DNA of 64,000 nt from Puia sp963703355. GTDB taxonomy: Bacteria; Bacteroidota; Bacteroidia; Chitinophagales; Chitinophagaceae. The stretch lies in assembly GCA_963703355.1 (NCBI GenBank), contig OY969813.1, positions 1-64,000 of the forward strand, in the 5' to 3' direction. The translations under genes and the position numbers were made by a program. Positions 9,092 through 18,693 of the stretch are shown here, one piece after another (the stretch's first letter is position 1; each line of letters begins with the position of its first letter). Under the pieces are notes generated by a model. It was not told the origin of the DNA. It saw nothing but the letters and a program-made list of their open reading frames with translations, and made no database searches.

Positions 9092-9133
9092 TAAAAAATA
9101 AGCCCCCCGACGAACGATCAGGGGGCTTTTTAA
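9092..9133 (-). terminator. Rho-independent terminator of the DUF2723 gene
   Basis: An 8-bp GC-rich stem, AAGCCCCC (9100-9107) pairing with GGGGGCTT (9121-9128), with a 13-nt loop. Read on the minus strand it is followed by ATTTTTTA. It lies 17 bp beyond the stop of the DUF2723 gene. A T run also flanks the other side, so it may work in both directions. Confidence 0.88.
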
Positions 9134-9150
9134 TCTATTAAACAAATTTA

Positions 9151-12100
9151 CTATTTCAACAATTTATCTGCCGGCAGTTTTGGCGTGTATTGTTTTTCCA
9201 TCTGATCAATCTGCATTAGCATACGGTAAGTGGTGAATATGTCCTGCTTAAACTGTTCTTGACGTCCTGACAGATTACCGCCCTTGCCTTGCAATTCCAT
9301 ATACGCATTGGTCGCCAGCTGATCGTCGCTGGTTTCATCGCCCAAAGATTTATAATATCGCATTTGCTGCTGAAGATCCTTTTTCAAGGATGCTTCCACT
9401 TTTCTTGCAAGTGTCAGGTCACCGGAGGCAAAACATGCCTGGAGAAAGTCAGTGGATATGGCATCCTGCTGATTTCCCCTGTTGGAAGTCATGCCATAAG
9501 GGAAATTGGGTTCATACACATTTTTATCAAAATGCTCCAGGATTTTCTGAGCGGAATCTTTTTTACCGGCGTCAATCAGACTGAATGCCAATTGAGAATG
9601 TGCCATCCGGATCGTGTTAAGGTGCCTGCGATTTTCTTCATCGTAATATACACCGGGTTTTTCTGCAGAGCCATACGCAAATTTCGTCATGATGGTATTA
9701 TACGCCATGTCATTGTCTACTCCGCCTTTGTCAAATGGAACCAACTGATAAGATAATCCCGTAAGACGCACATATTTTTCCAATCCAAGATCTTTCAGTT
9801 CCTGTGTTGATGTGAAACAAATAGGGCGTTTCCAGTGATTGGCCGCGATAACCGCATAAATTGCCAGATCGTTTTTTAATAAGTATGAACGATTGATATC
9901 AATCTTTAACTCGCTTAATAAACTATCCCCTTCGCGTACCAAACCGGCAGCCTTTACAGCGGCAGAATCGACAGGCACACTAAACTTTTTCACAGGCATC
10001 AGATTAAAAACATCTTCGTCCTGTTGCTGGGTATATTTCGGATCATCACTTCCCACCACATTTTTCAGTATGTCGTAGAGATCATAGTATTTCTTCTGAT
10101 CAAATCCCGGTAGCGGCGCAACATAGGCAACGTCTCTTTTATTTCCCTGAATTTGTTCTTTGGTGAAAATGATATCGAAAGGAGCGCTCTGATTTACTTT
10201 ATATCGCAATTCGTTCATATACCAATCCGTGCCCAGCAAACTATTTACCACCACACGCACATCCGGACGAATACCTTCTACTTCCTGCGCATACCACAAT
10301 GGATAGGTGTCGTTGTCACCAAAAGTGAAAAGCATGGCATTCGGGGGACAACTTTCCAGATAATCTTTCGCGAGATCTCTTGCCAGCGTTTTCTTACTTC
10401 TGTCGTGATCATCCCATTCCTGATTTCCCATAAGAACGGGCACCGCAAGAAAACAGAGCCCAGCAGAAACATAATTCGCCACAGGTGCTTTCATGAATTT
10501 TTCGAACATCTCTTTTACCCAGATCACACCCAGACCGATCCAGATAGCAAAAGCGTAAAAGGATCCAACATATGCATAGTCACGTTCCCTTGGCTGCTGG
10601 CCCGCCTGATTGAGGTAGATCACAATGGCCATCCCGGTAAAGAAGAACAACAGCATATTGATCAGGAAGTCCTTCCTGTTTCTGTAATATTGAAAGAACA
10701 GTCCGATCATTCCAAGAATGAAAGGCAGCGCATACATGCGGTTGTAAGACTTATTTTTAGTGTGTATGCTATCGGGCATTTTACTCTGGTCACCATAAAA
10801 ATAATTGTCAATAAAAGGAATCCCTGTAATGGCATTGCCATCGCGGATATTTCCAAACCCTTCCAGGTCATTTTGCTTTCCTGAAAAATTCCAGAAGAAA
10901 TACCTTAAATACATCCAGTAAGTCTGGTAAGAAACAAAATATATTATATTGTTTTTCAAAGTGGGCTGGTCGCCCTCATCGATGTTACCGAATTGTTTGT
11001 AAACGTCCACCTGTGCACGATCATTACTGTTATCCCACATGCGGGGAAAGAAATGAGAAGAAGGTGTATTGTTCCAATCCTGGGCGTAAGTTTTTCCTGT
11101 CACAATATACTTATCTGTTCCTTTTGAGTATTGATCACTTCCTTCTGGTACCCGATTTGCACGATCCGGATAATCCGGACCATAAACAATGGGCCAGTCT
11201 CCATACTGGTCGCGGCTCAGATAACCGACCAGTGTTACGGGATTATCTACGTTGAACATATCCACCGCAGGATCCGCATTGGAACGGATCATGGTGGTGA
11301 AGTAGGTGGAATATCCCAGCAGCATGAAGGAAATAGACCAGACACCTATTTTAAGCAGATAATATTTCTTTCGAATGGCATATCTGAGTGCAAAAACAAG
11401 CAGTGCTGCCAGAACAACAAAGAAAAATGCGAATCCCCAGAAAAAAGGCAGGTTTAGGTCATTGACAAATAATATATCGAACCAGGCTGCGCCTTTGATC
11501 GTGTACTGGATTACAAATTTCTGGACGAGACCCGTAATAACACACCCGATAATGAAAGCAAATACGGAACCCCAGGCAGTGGTGTTATAACGCTTATAAT
11601 AATATACCATCACGATGGCGGGGATCGTGAGGAGGTTTAAAAGATGTACTCCAATGGAGAGACCCATCATATAGAATATAAAAATGAGCCATCTGTCGGC
11701 CATGGGATCATCTGCCACATCTTCCCATTTCAGAATGGCCCAGAATACGAGCGCAGTGAAAAAAGAAGAAGAACCGTATACTTCGCCTTCCACTGCACTA
11801 TACCAGAAAGAATCGCAGAAAGTATAAGCCAGGGCGCCAACGGCACCGGCAGCCATGATAGTGAAAATCTGCTGGGAACTTAGCGTTAAACCTTTGGGCT
11901 GAATGATTTTACGGGCGAAATGGGTGATGGACCAAAAAAGGAATAAAATGGTGAAACCGCTGAGTATGGCACTCATGAAATTGACGGCGCGGGCTGCAGT
12001 ATTCGGGTTATCTCCAAAAAGAATGATGAAAAAACGGCCCATCATAACAAAGAGCGGTGCTCCTGGTGGATGAGGGATCTGCAATTTATAGGCGCTGGAA

Positions 12101-12216
12101 ACAAATTCACCGCAGTCCCAGAAACTGCCGGTAGCCTCCATAGTTAAAATGTATACCATACAGGCAAAAAGACAAACGACCCAGCCTGATATGTTATTCA
12201 CCTTCTTATAATCCAT
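9151..12216 (-). CDS. DUF2723 polytopic membrane protein, probable GT-C glycosyltransferase
   Basis: Protein of 1021 residues. The first half (roughly residues 10-580) holds a dozen or more membrane helices. Its first periplasmic loop has TGSFWDCGEFVSSAYKLQ and then HPPGAPLF, the hallmark of DUF2723; the D/E pair there is in the place where GT-C enzymes keep their catalytic acid. The second half is soluble, with a FGDNDTYPLWYAQ segment and a helical TPR-like tail. DUF2723 is shared with human TMEM260, which is reported to be a protein O-mannosyltransferase, so transfer of a sugar from a lipid carrier to exported protein is the best guess; the donor and acceptor are not shown by the sequence. 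The gene stands alone, with its own promoter (12240-12272) and terminator (9092-9133). Confidence 0.85.
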   Translation of the reverse strand: MDYKKVNNISGWVVCLFACMVYILTMEATGSFWDCGEFVSSAYKLQIPHPPGAPLFVMMGRFFIILFGDNPNTAARAVNFMSAILSGFTILFLFWSITHFARKIIQPKGLTLSSQQIFTIMAAGAVGALAYTFCDSFWYSAVEGEVYGSSSFFTALVFWAILKWEDVADDPMADRWLIFIFYMMGLSIGVHLLNLLTIPAIVMVYYYKRYNTTAWGSVFAFIIGCVITGLVQKFVIQYTIKGAAWFDILFVNDLNLPFFWGFAFFFVVLAALLVFALRYAIRKKYYLLKIGVWSISFMLLGYSTYFTTMIRSNADPAVDMFNVDNPVTLVGYLSRDQYGDWPIVYGPDYPDRANRVPEGSDQYSKGTDKYIVTGKTYAQDWNNTPSSHFFPRMWDNSNDRAQVDVYKQFGNIDEGDQPTLKNNIIYFVSYQTYWMYLRYFFWNFSGKQNDLEGFGNIRDGNAITGIPFIDNYFYGDQSKMPDSIHTKNKSYNRMYALPFILGMIGLFFQYYRNRKDFLINMLLFFFTGMAIVIYLNQAGQQPRERDYAYVGSFYAFAIWIGLGVIWVKEMFEKFMKAPVANYVSAGLCFLAVPVLMGNQEWDDHDRSKKTLARDLAKDYLESCPPNAMLFTFGDNDTYPLWYAQEVEGIRPDVRVVVNSLLGTDWYMNELRYKVNQSAPFDIIFTKEQIQGNKRDVAYVAPLPGFDQKKYYDLYDILKNVVGSDDPKYTQQQDEDVFNLMPVKKFSVPVDSAAVKAAGLVREGDSLLSELKIDINRSYLLKNDLAIYAVIAANHWKRPICFTSTQELKDLGLEKYVRLTGLSYQLVPFDKGGVDNDMAYNTIMTKFAYGSAEKPGVYYDEENRRHLNTIRMAHSQLAFSLIDAGKKDSAQKILEHFDKNVYEPNFPYGMTSNRGNQQDAISTDFLQACFASGDLTLARKVEASLKKDLQQQMRYYKSLGDETSDDQLATNAYMELQGKGGNLSGRQEQFKQDIFTTYRMLMQIDQMEKQYTPKLPADKLLK

Positions 12217-12239
12217 AGTCCATTGATTTTTAGGAGTGA

Positions 12240-12272
12240 CAAATATATAGAGACTGCGGGACTCTCAAACAA
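12240..12272 (-). promoter_or_regulatory. Bacteroidota-type promoter for the DUF2723 gene
   Basis: On the minus strand, TTGTTTG (12266-12272) is followed after 18 bp by TATATTTG (12240-12247), an exact match to the TAnnTTTG -7 consensus. The expected start of transcription is about 5 bp further on, giving a short leader before the ATG at 12216. Confidence 0.75.
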
Positions 12273-12274
12273 GA

Positions 12275-12410
12275 AGTATGGGAGTATGGGAGTATGGGAG
12301 TATGGGGTTGAACAGGTTTTGCAATAGCTTAACAACCGTATTGGGTGGACAGTGTGTGGATAGTTTAAATATTACACTCCCATACCCCCATACTCCCATA
12401 CTTCCATACT
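12275..12410. repeat. Inverted pair of 8-bp repeat arrays (AGTATGGG family), 4+4 units
   Basis: Left arm 12275-12306 is four perfect 8-bp units AGTATGGG. Right arm 12379-12410 is four units of the reverse complement (CCCATACC, CCCATACT, CCCATACT, TCCATACT). About 30 of 32 positions can pair; the loop is 72 bp. The right arm ends exactly at the base before the stop codon of the DUF62 gene. A single-arm copy, also four units, is at 33015-33046. Confidence 0.92.
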
Positions 12411-13220
12411 TCACTCAAAGTAAACCTTCACCGTCTGGTAAAACAAATGGTGTTGAAGCGACTGGTCGGTGAAATCCTGCAGTCCGAAAAGGCCTGCTGC
12501 ATTGCCCTTATTGATGGCTACTTCAAGGTAATTGGCTGAATTGAATATAGCGAGTTTTTCCCCCTGCGGCACATCTGCATAAGACTCACTGATGCGCTCA
12601 ATGATTTCGTTTCTTTTGAAAACTATCCGAAAACTGCGGCCCTTGCGTTGTGTCTCAAATTCATCTCTTGTGATATTAACAACCACATTTTCGAATTTGT
12701 CGATAAAAAGAATCTGGCCTTCAATATAATTGTCTCCCAATAAGGGTCGGAGGTCATTTTTTTGAATGTAGCTTATTGATGTATTTCCCAAAGTTTCCAG
12801 GGATTCACCAGATTCGATTGACTTAATGGCGCTTCCTATTTTCCGTATACAGTAAATGGTATTTTTAATTTCGTTTTTGTCCAGAGGAATGCCTATCAGT
12901 ATATCGGGTTTCACGGGCAACATCATATCCATAAGTCCGTTATCTGCGCAAAAAATATACTGACCGTTTGCAAAAGCCAGCAAGAGGTGCTCTGGTTTCT
13001 GCTCAAACAGGTTCACCAATATAATATGATATGTAAATTCCGGAAACTGCCAGATCGTATTTCGGCATATATATGCTGCCTGGGGATAATTGAATGGAGC
13101 AATCTCGTGGGAAATGTCGTGAATACTGAATGACGGATCAATTTGCAGCAATTGACCCCGGATGGCTCCCGCAATATAATCCTGAAGGCCGAAGTCTGAC
13201 GTAAGGGTTATAAGAGCCAT
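12411..13220 (-). CDS. SAM hydrolase/SAM-dependent halogenase family protein (DUF62)
   Basis: Protein of 269 residues of the S-adenosyl-L-methionine hydroxide adenosyltransferase family, related to fluorinase and chlorinase; most members hydrolyse SAM to adenosine and methionine. Visible signatures are LTSDFGLQDY at the N-terminus (SAM-binding aspartate), the ISHEIAPFN segment, and CADNGLMDMM in the middle. The C-terminal beta domain has VAINKGNAAGLFGLQ. There is no signal peptide. It starts 30 bp after the SDR gene on the same strand, so the pair is probably an operon. Halogenation is not implied: nothing visible points to the insertion loop of true fluorinases. Confidence 0.88.
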   Translation of the reverse strand: MALITLTSDFGLQDYIAGAIRGQLLQIDPSFSIHDISHEIAPFNYPQAAYICRNTIWQFPEFTYHIILVNLFEQKPEHLLLAFANGQYIFCADNGLMDMMLPVKPDILIGIPLDKNEIKNTIYCIRKIGSAIKSIESGESLETLGNTSISYIQKNDLRPLLGDNYIEGQILFIDKFENVVVNITRDEFETQRKGRSFRIVFKRNEIIERISESYADVPQGEKLAIFNSANYLEVAINKGNAAGLFGLQDFTDQSLQHHLFYQTVKVYFE

Positions 13221-13250
13221 CTTGATACGTTCGTTTTATTTAAGCAGCCC

Positions 13251-14063
13251 CTATTTAACGAGTTCCCCATTTTTGAAATAGTGTCTGTATACGAGTTTGT
13301 CCGCCAGCGAAGGGAAAAATTTATTTAAGAAAACGGTCAGTTTGCCCGTAAAGGTAAGCACCAGTACTCTTTTCCTTTTTTCAATGGCATTCAATATATA
13401 TTTTGCACAGGTTTCAGCGCTCATAAGTTTCGACTCGTCCAAAACACTTTCACCCTGACTGATTCCCTGGCTATTCAAGGCAGCATTTCGAATATTGGAA
13501 GCCGTAAAACCGGGTGAAACCCACATAACATGTACTCCGGTATACATAAGTTCTGTTCTCAAAGATTCGAGCCAGCCCTGCAGTGCAAATTTTGATGCGG
13601 AATATCCGCTCCTGCCTGGCAGTCCACGATATCCCGCAGTGGAAGAAATTCCGATAATAGCACCTTTCCTTTCAATTAAATAAGGAAGTGCTGATTTGGT
13701 GCAATAAACAGCTCCCATAAAATTCACGTCCATCAGTTGCCGGATCACAGTTGTTTCTGTTGCATCAAATAAAGATCGCATGCTGATTCCCGCATTATTG
13801 ATCAAAATGTCAATGGCACCAAAGGTTTCGACAGTAGAATGGATAAACCGACTGCATTCTTCTTCTTTACTTACGTCGCATACCATCGTATGCAGCATAA
13901 ACTGCGAATATTCCAGTTGAAGTGCATATAATTTATCGTATTGCCTCCCGCAGGTGGCTACCTTAGCACCAGCTTCGATAAGTAATCCAATCAGTGCTTT
14001 TCCGATCCCGTCACTACCACCTGTTACAATTACGACCTTATTGCTGAAAAACGACATAGACAT
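13251..14063 (-). CDS. SDR family NAD(P)-dependent oxidoreductase
   Basis: Classical short-chain dehydrogenase of 270 residues. The Rossmann glycine motif is TGGSDGIG (residues 14-21), followed by NNAGIS, the catalytic serine in GISSTAG and the YSASK motif with Tyr and Lys; all catalytic residues are present. The C-terminal third has a hydrophobic segment (LTFTGKLTVFLNKFFP) as in membrane-associated relatives such as 3-ketodihydrosphingosine reductase-like and DltE-like SDRs. The substrate cannot be read from the sequence. ATG codons at 14063 and 14057 are both possible. It is the first gene of a probable two-gene unit with the DUF62 gene. Confidence 0.88.
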   Translation of the reverse strand: MSMSFFSNKVVIVTGGSDGIGKALIGLLIEAGAKVATCGRQYDKLYALQLEYSQFMLHTMVCDVSKEEECSRFIHSTVETFGAIDILINNAGISMRSLFDATETTVIRQLMDVNFMGAVYCTKSALPYLIERKGAIIGISSTAGYRGLPGRSGYSASKFALQGWLESLRTELMYTGVHVMWVSPGFTASNIRNAALNSQGISQGESVLDESKLMSAETCAKYILNAIEKRKRVLVLTFTGKLTVFLNKFFPSLADKLVYRHYFKNGELVK

Positions 14064-14159
14064 TGTTAATGACGTAAAATTAGGGCAAGAAAAGAATAGA
14101 CCAGCACCTTATCATGAATATCTGATTTGATTTCATAGTTTCATCAAACGAATGCTTTG

Positions 14160-15569
14160 ATGATGAAATCCAACAACTTTCTGATTATTGTTTTTGCCTT
14201 CATTTCTTTAACTGTCCGGTCACAACAAACTACCGGTCCGTTGCCAACTGCCAAACAACTCGCCTGGCAAAATGCACCATTTTATTTATTTATGCATTTT
14301 GGACCAAATACTTTCACGGATCTCGAATGGGGAAAAGGAAGCGAAAATGAAGAAGTATTTAATCCGACGGCAATGGATTGTCGTCAGTGGTGCAGAATCG
14401 CAAAAGCTGCAGGAGCTTCCGGAATAATTATCACTGCCAAACATCATGATGGATTTTGTTTGTGGCCGAGCGCTTATTCAAAACACACCGTAGCGCAAAG
14501 CAAATGGAAAAATGGGAAAGGGGATGTATTAAAAGAATTGTCTGCTGCCTGCAAAGAATATGGCCTGTCTTTCGGCGTATATCTTTCGCCATGGGATAGA
14601 AATCATCCTGCTTACGGAACAGCCGCTTATAATGAAGTGTTCACAAACATGATGAAGGAAGTAGTTGCCAATTACGGACCCTTTTTCGAATTCTGGTGGG
14701 ACGGTGCAAATGGAGAGGGCCCCAACGGAAAAAAACAACTGTACGACTGGCATTATTTCGAAACTACAATCAGACGAATCGCCCCGAATACCATGGTGTT
14801 TAGTGACATTGGTCCGGATATACGATGGGTGGGAAATGAAAATGGCATTGTTGGTGTTACCAATTGGAATTTGCTGGATACAGCAGGATTTAGAAGAGGA
14901 CTTGGAGCACCTCCAAATGATACACTGAACGAGGGAAATGTTAATGGCAAAAACTGGATTCCCGCAGAATGTGATGTAAGCATCCGACCAGGCTGGTTTT
15001 ATCATCAGAAAGAAGACAGTCTCGTAAAATCTCCACAGACTCTCTTTACTATTTATTTGAAATCTGTGGGGCGTGGTGCCAATTTGATTTTGAATGTGCC
15101 ACCTGACACACGGGGACTGATTACATCTTTTGATTCAGCAGCACTTATGGGATTTGCAAAACTCCGCTCAGAAAGTTTTCAGAACTTACTTCTCCAAAAA
15201 CAAGCAGCTACTGTTTCTTTGAATAACATATTGATTTCACTGCAAAAGAATGAGGTGATCGTTTTTGAAAAAAACTATGAGGATCAGTATCTGGAAATCC
15301 ATTTCAAAAAAGAAGTTCCCGTAAATTGTATACTCCTGAAAGAAGCGCTTCAATGGGGACAGAAGGTGAAGTCATTTAAAATTGAATTGTTCAACCACGA
15401 TTCACTGAAATACACCATTGTAAAAACAACCATCGGTCATCAACGAATAGTTAGCTTTCCTGTAACAAATTGTGACAGGATTCGAATTCAGGTGCTGGAT
15501 GCCAAAGCAGCTCCGGTACTTAACGGGTTGGAAGTTTTTCTCATACCTGAAGAACTGGTTGAAAAATAA
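14160..15569 (+). CDS. Alpha-L-fucosidase, GH29 family
   Basis: Exported retaining glycoside hydrolase that removes terminal alpha-L-fucose. A signal peptide is clear (MKSNNFLIIVFAF up to TVRSQQ). The family N-terminus follows: FYLFMHFGPNTFTDLEWG, then ITAKHHDGFCLWPS, and FEFWWDGANGEG, whose aspartate is the GH29 nucleophile. The last 90 residues form a beta-rich domain resembling an F5/8 discoidin module. The length of 470 is usual for Bacteroidota members. I start at ATG 14160 (14163 is equal); a TTG just before is not needed. The glp genes follow 30 bp downstream on the same strand, but no fucose-use genes are present, so it looks like a stand-alone scavenging enzyme. Confidence 0.9.
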   Translation: MMKSNNFLIIVFAFISLTVRSQQTTGPLPTAKQLAWQNAPFYLFMHFGPNTFTDLEWGKGSENEEVFNPTAMDCRQWCRIAKAAGASGIIITAKHHDGFCLWPSAYSKHTVAQSKWKNGKGDVLKELSAACKEYGLSFGVYLSPWDRNHPAYGTAAYNEVFTNMMKEVVANYGPFFEFWWDGANGEGPNGKKQLYDWHYFETTIRRIAPNTMVFSDIGPDIRWVGNENGIVGVTNWNLLDTAGFRRGLGAPPNDTLNEGNVNGKNWIPAECDVSIRPGWFYHQKEDSLVKSPQTLFTIYLKSVGRGANLILNVPPDTRGLITSFDSAALMGFAKLRSESFQNLLLQKQAATVSLNNILISLQKNEVIVFEKNYEDQYLEIHFKKEVPVNCILLKEALQWGQKVKSFKIELFNHDSLKYTIVKTTIGHQRIVSFPVTNCDRIRIQVLDAKAAPVLNGLEVFLIPEELVEK

Positions 15570-15599
15570 AAAAGATGATCTAACACAACAGAAATTCAG

Positions 15600-17171
15600 A
15601 TGCAAATCAATAGAACGGCACTGATAGAGCAGATGGCAGATCCATCAACAATCTGGGATTTTATTATCGTCGGAGGAGGAGCGACCGGGTTGGGAATAGC
15701 AGTGGACGCGGCTTCGCGCGGATTTAAAACATTATTGCTTGAACAGTCTGATTTTGCGAAAGGTACTTCGAGTCGCAGCACAAAACTTGTGCATGGGGGT
15801 GTACGATATCTTGCACAGGGAAATATCGGATTGGTTATTGAAGCATTAAGGGAACGGGGCATGCTGCTAAAAAATGCACCGCATCTTGTAAGAAATGAAA
15901 GTTTTGTAATACCCAACTACACCTGGTGGAATGGTATTTTTTATTCAATAGGTCTTTCCGTTTATGATTTGCTGGCTGGCAGAAATAGCTTCGGCAGGTC
16001 GCGTTTGATTTCACGTAAAGACCTGATACGCAGAATTCCAAATATTCAGCAAAACGGTTTGAAGTCGGGAGTGCTCTACCATGATGGTCAGTTTGACGAT
16101 GCAAGACTGGCGATCAGTCTTGCGAAAACCGCGCTCGACCAAAGGGCAACTTTATTAAATTATGTTAAGGTTTTCGGATTAACTAAAGAGGGAAATAAAA
16201 TTAACGGAGTACTTGCAAGGGATCTGGAGACTAAAACTGAATATGAACTCAAGGCCAGGACGGTGATTAATGCGACCGGTGTATTTGTGGATGAACTACT
16301 CAATATGGACGAGCCGGAGTCAAGAAAGCTGGTGCAGCCCAGTCAGGGAATTCACCTTGTATTTGATTTGTCATTTCTGGGTCCGCACGATGCCCTGATG
16401 ATTCCAAAAACGAAAGACGGACGGGTATTATTTGCCATTCCATGGCACGATCGCATGCTGGTCGGCACAACGGATACGCCATTGGATGCGCATCAACTCG
16501 AACCCAGGGCACTGGAGGAGGAAATCCGTTTTATTCTCGATACCGCGGCAGGTTACCTAACGTCCATACCTGGTCGAAAAGATATACTGAGTGTTTTTGC
16601 CGGATTGCGCCCACTGGCAGCACCCCAGACTGACAAGCAGAAAACCAAAGAAATTTCAAGATCACATAAATTGATTGTTTCCCCTTCCGGGTTGATTACC
16701 ATTACCGGCGGTAAATGGACTACCTACCGCCAGATGGCTGAAGACACTGTGGATGCTGGCATTGCTGAAGCAAAACTTCCTTTTCGAAAAGCAGTAACAA
16801 AAAACCTGCCGTTGCATGGATTTAAAGAATCTGTTGACTGGGCTGATCATTTTTTTGTATATGGATCTGATGCGATTGCTGTAAAGGCACTCGTAAAAGA
16901 AAATATTGCGTGGAAGGAAATCCTTGATCCGAGGCTTCCTTATATTGCTGCTGAAGTTATCTGGGCTGTTCGGTATGAAATGGCGAGAACGGTAGAAGAT
17001 GTGCTGGCCAGAAGGACCCGGGCACTTTTTCTGGATGCACGTGCAGCAGTAAGGATGGTGGCGGCTGTAGCGAACCTGATGGCCCGGGAATTAGACAAAG
17101 ATGATCTTTGGGAAAGAGAACAAGTGTTAACTTTCAATGAAGTTGCTAAGAATTATTTGGTAGATGGTTAA
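15600..17171 (+). CDS. glpD: Glycerol-3-phosphate dehydrogenase, FAD-dependent
   Basis: Membrane-associated flavoenzyme that oxidises glycerol 3-phosphate to dihydroxyacetone phosphate and feeds electrons to quinone. The FAD motif IIVGGGATGLGIAVDAASRG (residues 22-41) is followed by GTSSRSTKLVHGGVRYL, the classic GlpD signature. Later segments LFAIPWHDRMLVGTTDTP and TGGKWTTYRQMAED are also typical. The length of 523 is normal. Its stop codon overlaps a potential start of glpK (TAATG), so the two are translationally linked. With glpK and glpF it makes a complete glycerol-uptake and oxidation operon. Confidence 0.97.
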   Translation: MQINRTALIEQMADPSTIWDFIIVGGGATGLGIAVDAASRGFKTLLLEQSDFAKGTSSRSTKLVHGGVRYLAQGNIGLVIEALRERGMLLKNAPHLVRNESFVIPNYTWWNGIFYSIGLSVYDLLAGRNSFGRSRLISRKDLIRRIPNIQQNGLKSGVLYHDGQFDDARLAISLAKTALDQRATLLNYVKVFGLTKEGNKINGVLARDLETKTEYELKARTVINATGVFVDELLNMDEPESRKLVQPSQGIHLVFDLSFLGPHDALMIPKTKDGRVLFAIPWHDRMLVGTTDTPLDAHQLEPRALEEEIRFILDTAAGYLTSIPGRKDILSVFAGLRPLAAPQTDKQKTKEISRSHKLIVSPSGLITITGGKWTTYRQMAEDTVDAGIAEAKLPFRKAVTKNLPLHGFKESVDWADHFFVYGSDAIAVKALVKENIAWKEILDPRLPYIAAEVIWAVRYEMARTVEDVLARRTRALFLDARAAVRMVAAVANLMARELDKDDLWEREQVLTFNEVAKNYLVDG

Positions 17172-17194
17172 TGGTGGATGAAAAATTGCTTGCT

Positions 17195-18688
17195 ATGAAA
17201 AAATATATCCTGGCGCTGGATCAGGGCACTACGAGTTCGCGTGCCATACTATTTGACCATCAGGGGCAGATCAAGTCCATCGCACAAAAAGAATTCACGC
17301 AGAAATTTCCCCAGCCGGGATGGGTGGAACATGATCCACTTGAAATTTGGTCCTCGCAGGCTGCCGTTGCAACAGAAGCATTATTAAAAGCGGGTGTCTC
17401 AGCAGCCGAGATTGCTGCTATCGGAATAACCAATCAACGAGAGACAACCATCGTTTGGGATAGGGAAACAGGAAAACCCATCTATAATGCAATTGTATGG
17501 CAGGACAGGCGAACTGCTGCGTTTTGCGAACAGTTAAAAACTTCTGGTTTCTCTGCAAAAATTCGTTCTAAAACCGGACTTGTCATCGACGCTTATTTTT
17601 CCGGATCTAAAATTCGATGGATTCTACAAAATATTCCAGGTGCAGAAAAAAAAGCATCGGAAGGTAAACTTGCCTTCGGTACCGTCGATGCGTGGTTGAT
17701 TTGGAAATTCACAAACGGCGCCGTGCATGCTACTGATATTACCAATGCTTCCCGCACGATGTTATATAACATCCGTGAACAACAATGGGATAAAGAATTG
17801 CTGGAGTTGATGGGCATTCCTGAAAATATATTGCCACAGGTGAAAGAGTCGAGTGAATTGTATGGTGAAACAGATAAAAATATTTTTTCAGAGAAGATCC
17901 CGATAGCGGGAGTTGCTGGTGATCAGCACGCTGCTTTATTTGGTCAGATGTGCCTTGACAAGGGCATGGTGAAAAATACCTATGGTACGGGTTGTTTCAT
18001 GTTGATGAACATAGGTGACCAGTTCACTGAATCTAAAAATAATCTGTTGACAACAGTTGCCTGGAAAATAAATGGACGAATTCAATATGCATTTGAAGGA
18101 AGTATTTTTATTGCGGGCGCAGTAGTTCAATGGTTGCGTGACGGACTGGGCATCATCAGGAGTTCAGCGGAAATAGAAGCACTGGCGATGCAGGTGGAAA
18201 ATACAGATGGTGTATATTTTGTACCGGCGTTTGCAGGTCTCGGAGCACCCTATTGGAATGCAGATGCAAAAGGAACAATCGTGGGAATTACCAGAGGAAC
18301 AAAATCATCACATATTGCAAGAGCTGCTGTAGAATCCATCGCATATCAAACGATGGACGTATTAAAAGCTATGGAAGCCGATTCAGGTATTTCGATTAAA
18401 GAACTTAGAGTAGATGGAGGTGCAACAGCCAATAATCTGCTCATGCAATTCCAGGCCAACCTGCTGAATTGTAAAGTGATTCGCCCAAAAATAACTGAAA
18501 CCACTGCGCTCGGCGCTGCTTATTTGGCGGGGCTTGCCATCGGATTCTGGAAAGACACTGCAGAAATTTCGCAATGGTGGCAATCTGAACGTGAATTTTC
18601 ATCAACAGCTGATTCTCATTTAATGCAGTCGGGTATTGATTCCTGGAAGCAGGCTATTTACACGGCACAGGCTTGGACTAAAAAATAA
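17195..18688 (+). CDS. glpK: Glycerol kinase
   Basis: Cytosolic FGGY-family kinase that phosphorylates glycerol with ATP and traps it in the cell. The N-terminal phosphate motif YILALDQGTTSSRAI is exact for GlpK; ITNQRETTIVWDRETGKPIY, VWQDRR and the ATP-binding GTGCFMLMN and DGGATANNLLMQFQ segments follow. I start at the ATG at 17195 (MKKYILALDQG, 497 residues), which fits the family best. An ATG at 17171 overlapping the glpD stop would add eight residues and remains possible. GlpF begins 5 bp after the stop. Confidence 0.96.
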   Translation: MKKYILALDQGTTSSRAILFDHQGQIKSIAQKEFTQKFPQPGWVEHDPLEIWSSQAAVATEALLKAGVSAAEIAAIGITNQRETTIVWDRETGKPIYNAIVWQDRRTAAFCEQLKTSGFSAKIRSKTGLVIDAYFSGSKIRWILQNIPGAEKKASEGKLAFGTVDAWLIWKFTNGAVHATDITNASRTMLYNIREQQWDKELLELMGIPENILPQVKESSELYGETDKNIFSEKIPIAGVAGDQHAALFGQMCLDKGMVKNTYGTGCFMLMNIGDQFTESKNNLLTTVAWKINGRIQYAFEGSIFIAGAVVQWLRDGLGIIRSSAEIEALAMQVENTDGVYFVPAFAGLGAPYWNADAKGTIVGITRGTKSSHIARAAVESIAYQTMDVLKAMEADSGISIKELRVDGGATANNLLMQFQANLLNCKVIRPKITETTALGAAYLAGLAIGFWKDTAEISQWWQSEREFSSTADSHLMQSGIDSWKQAIYTAQAWTKK

Positions 18689-18693
18689 TATAC

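Noticed and set aside
10153..10884. Open frame of 243 codons on the plus strand inside the DUF2723 gene
   Set aside because: It is antisense to a well-supported membrane protein; its Phe/Ile/His-rich text is what antisense of hydrophobic codons gives, and it has no domain.
12278..12472. Plus-strand frame starting MGVWEYGSMG
   Set aside because: It is translated from the AGTATGGG repeat and the antisense of the DUF62 gene.
12411..13220. Fluorinase or chlorinase
   Set aside because: The DUF62 family is mostly SAM hydrolases and no halogenase-specific loop or biosynthetic context is visible.
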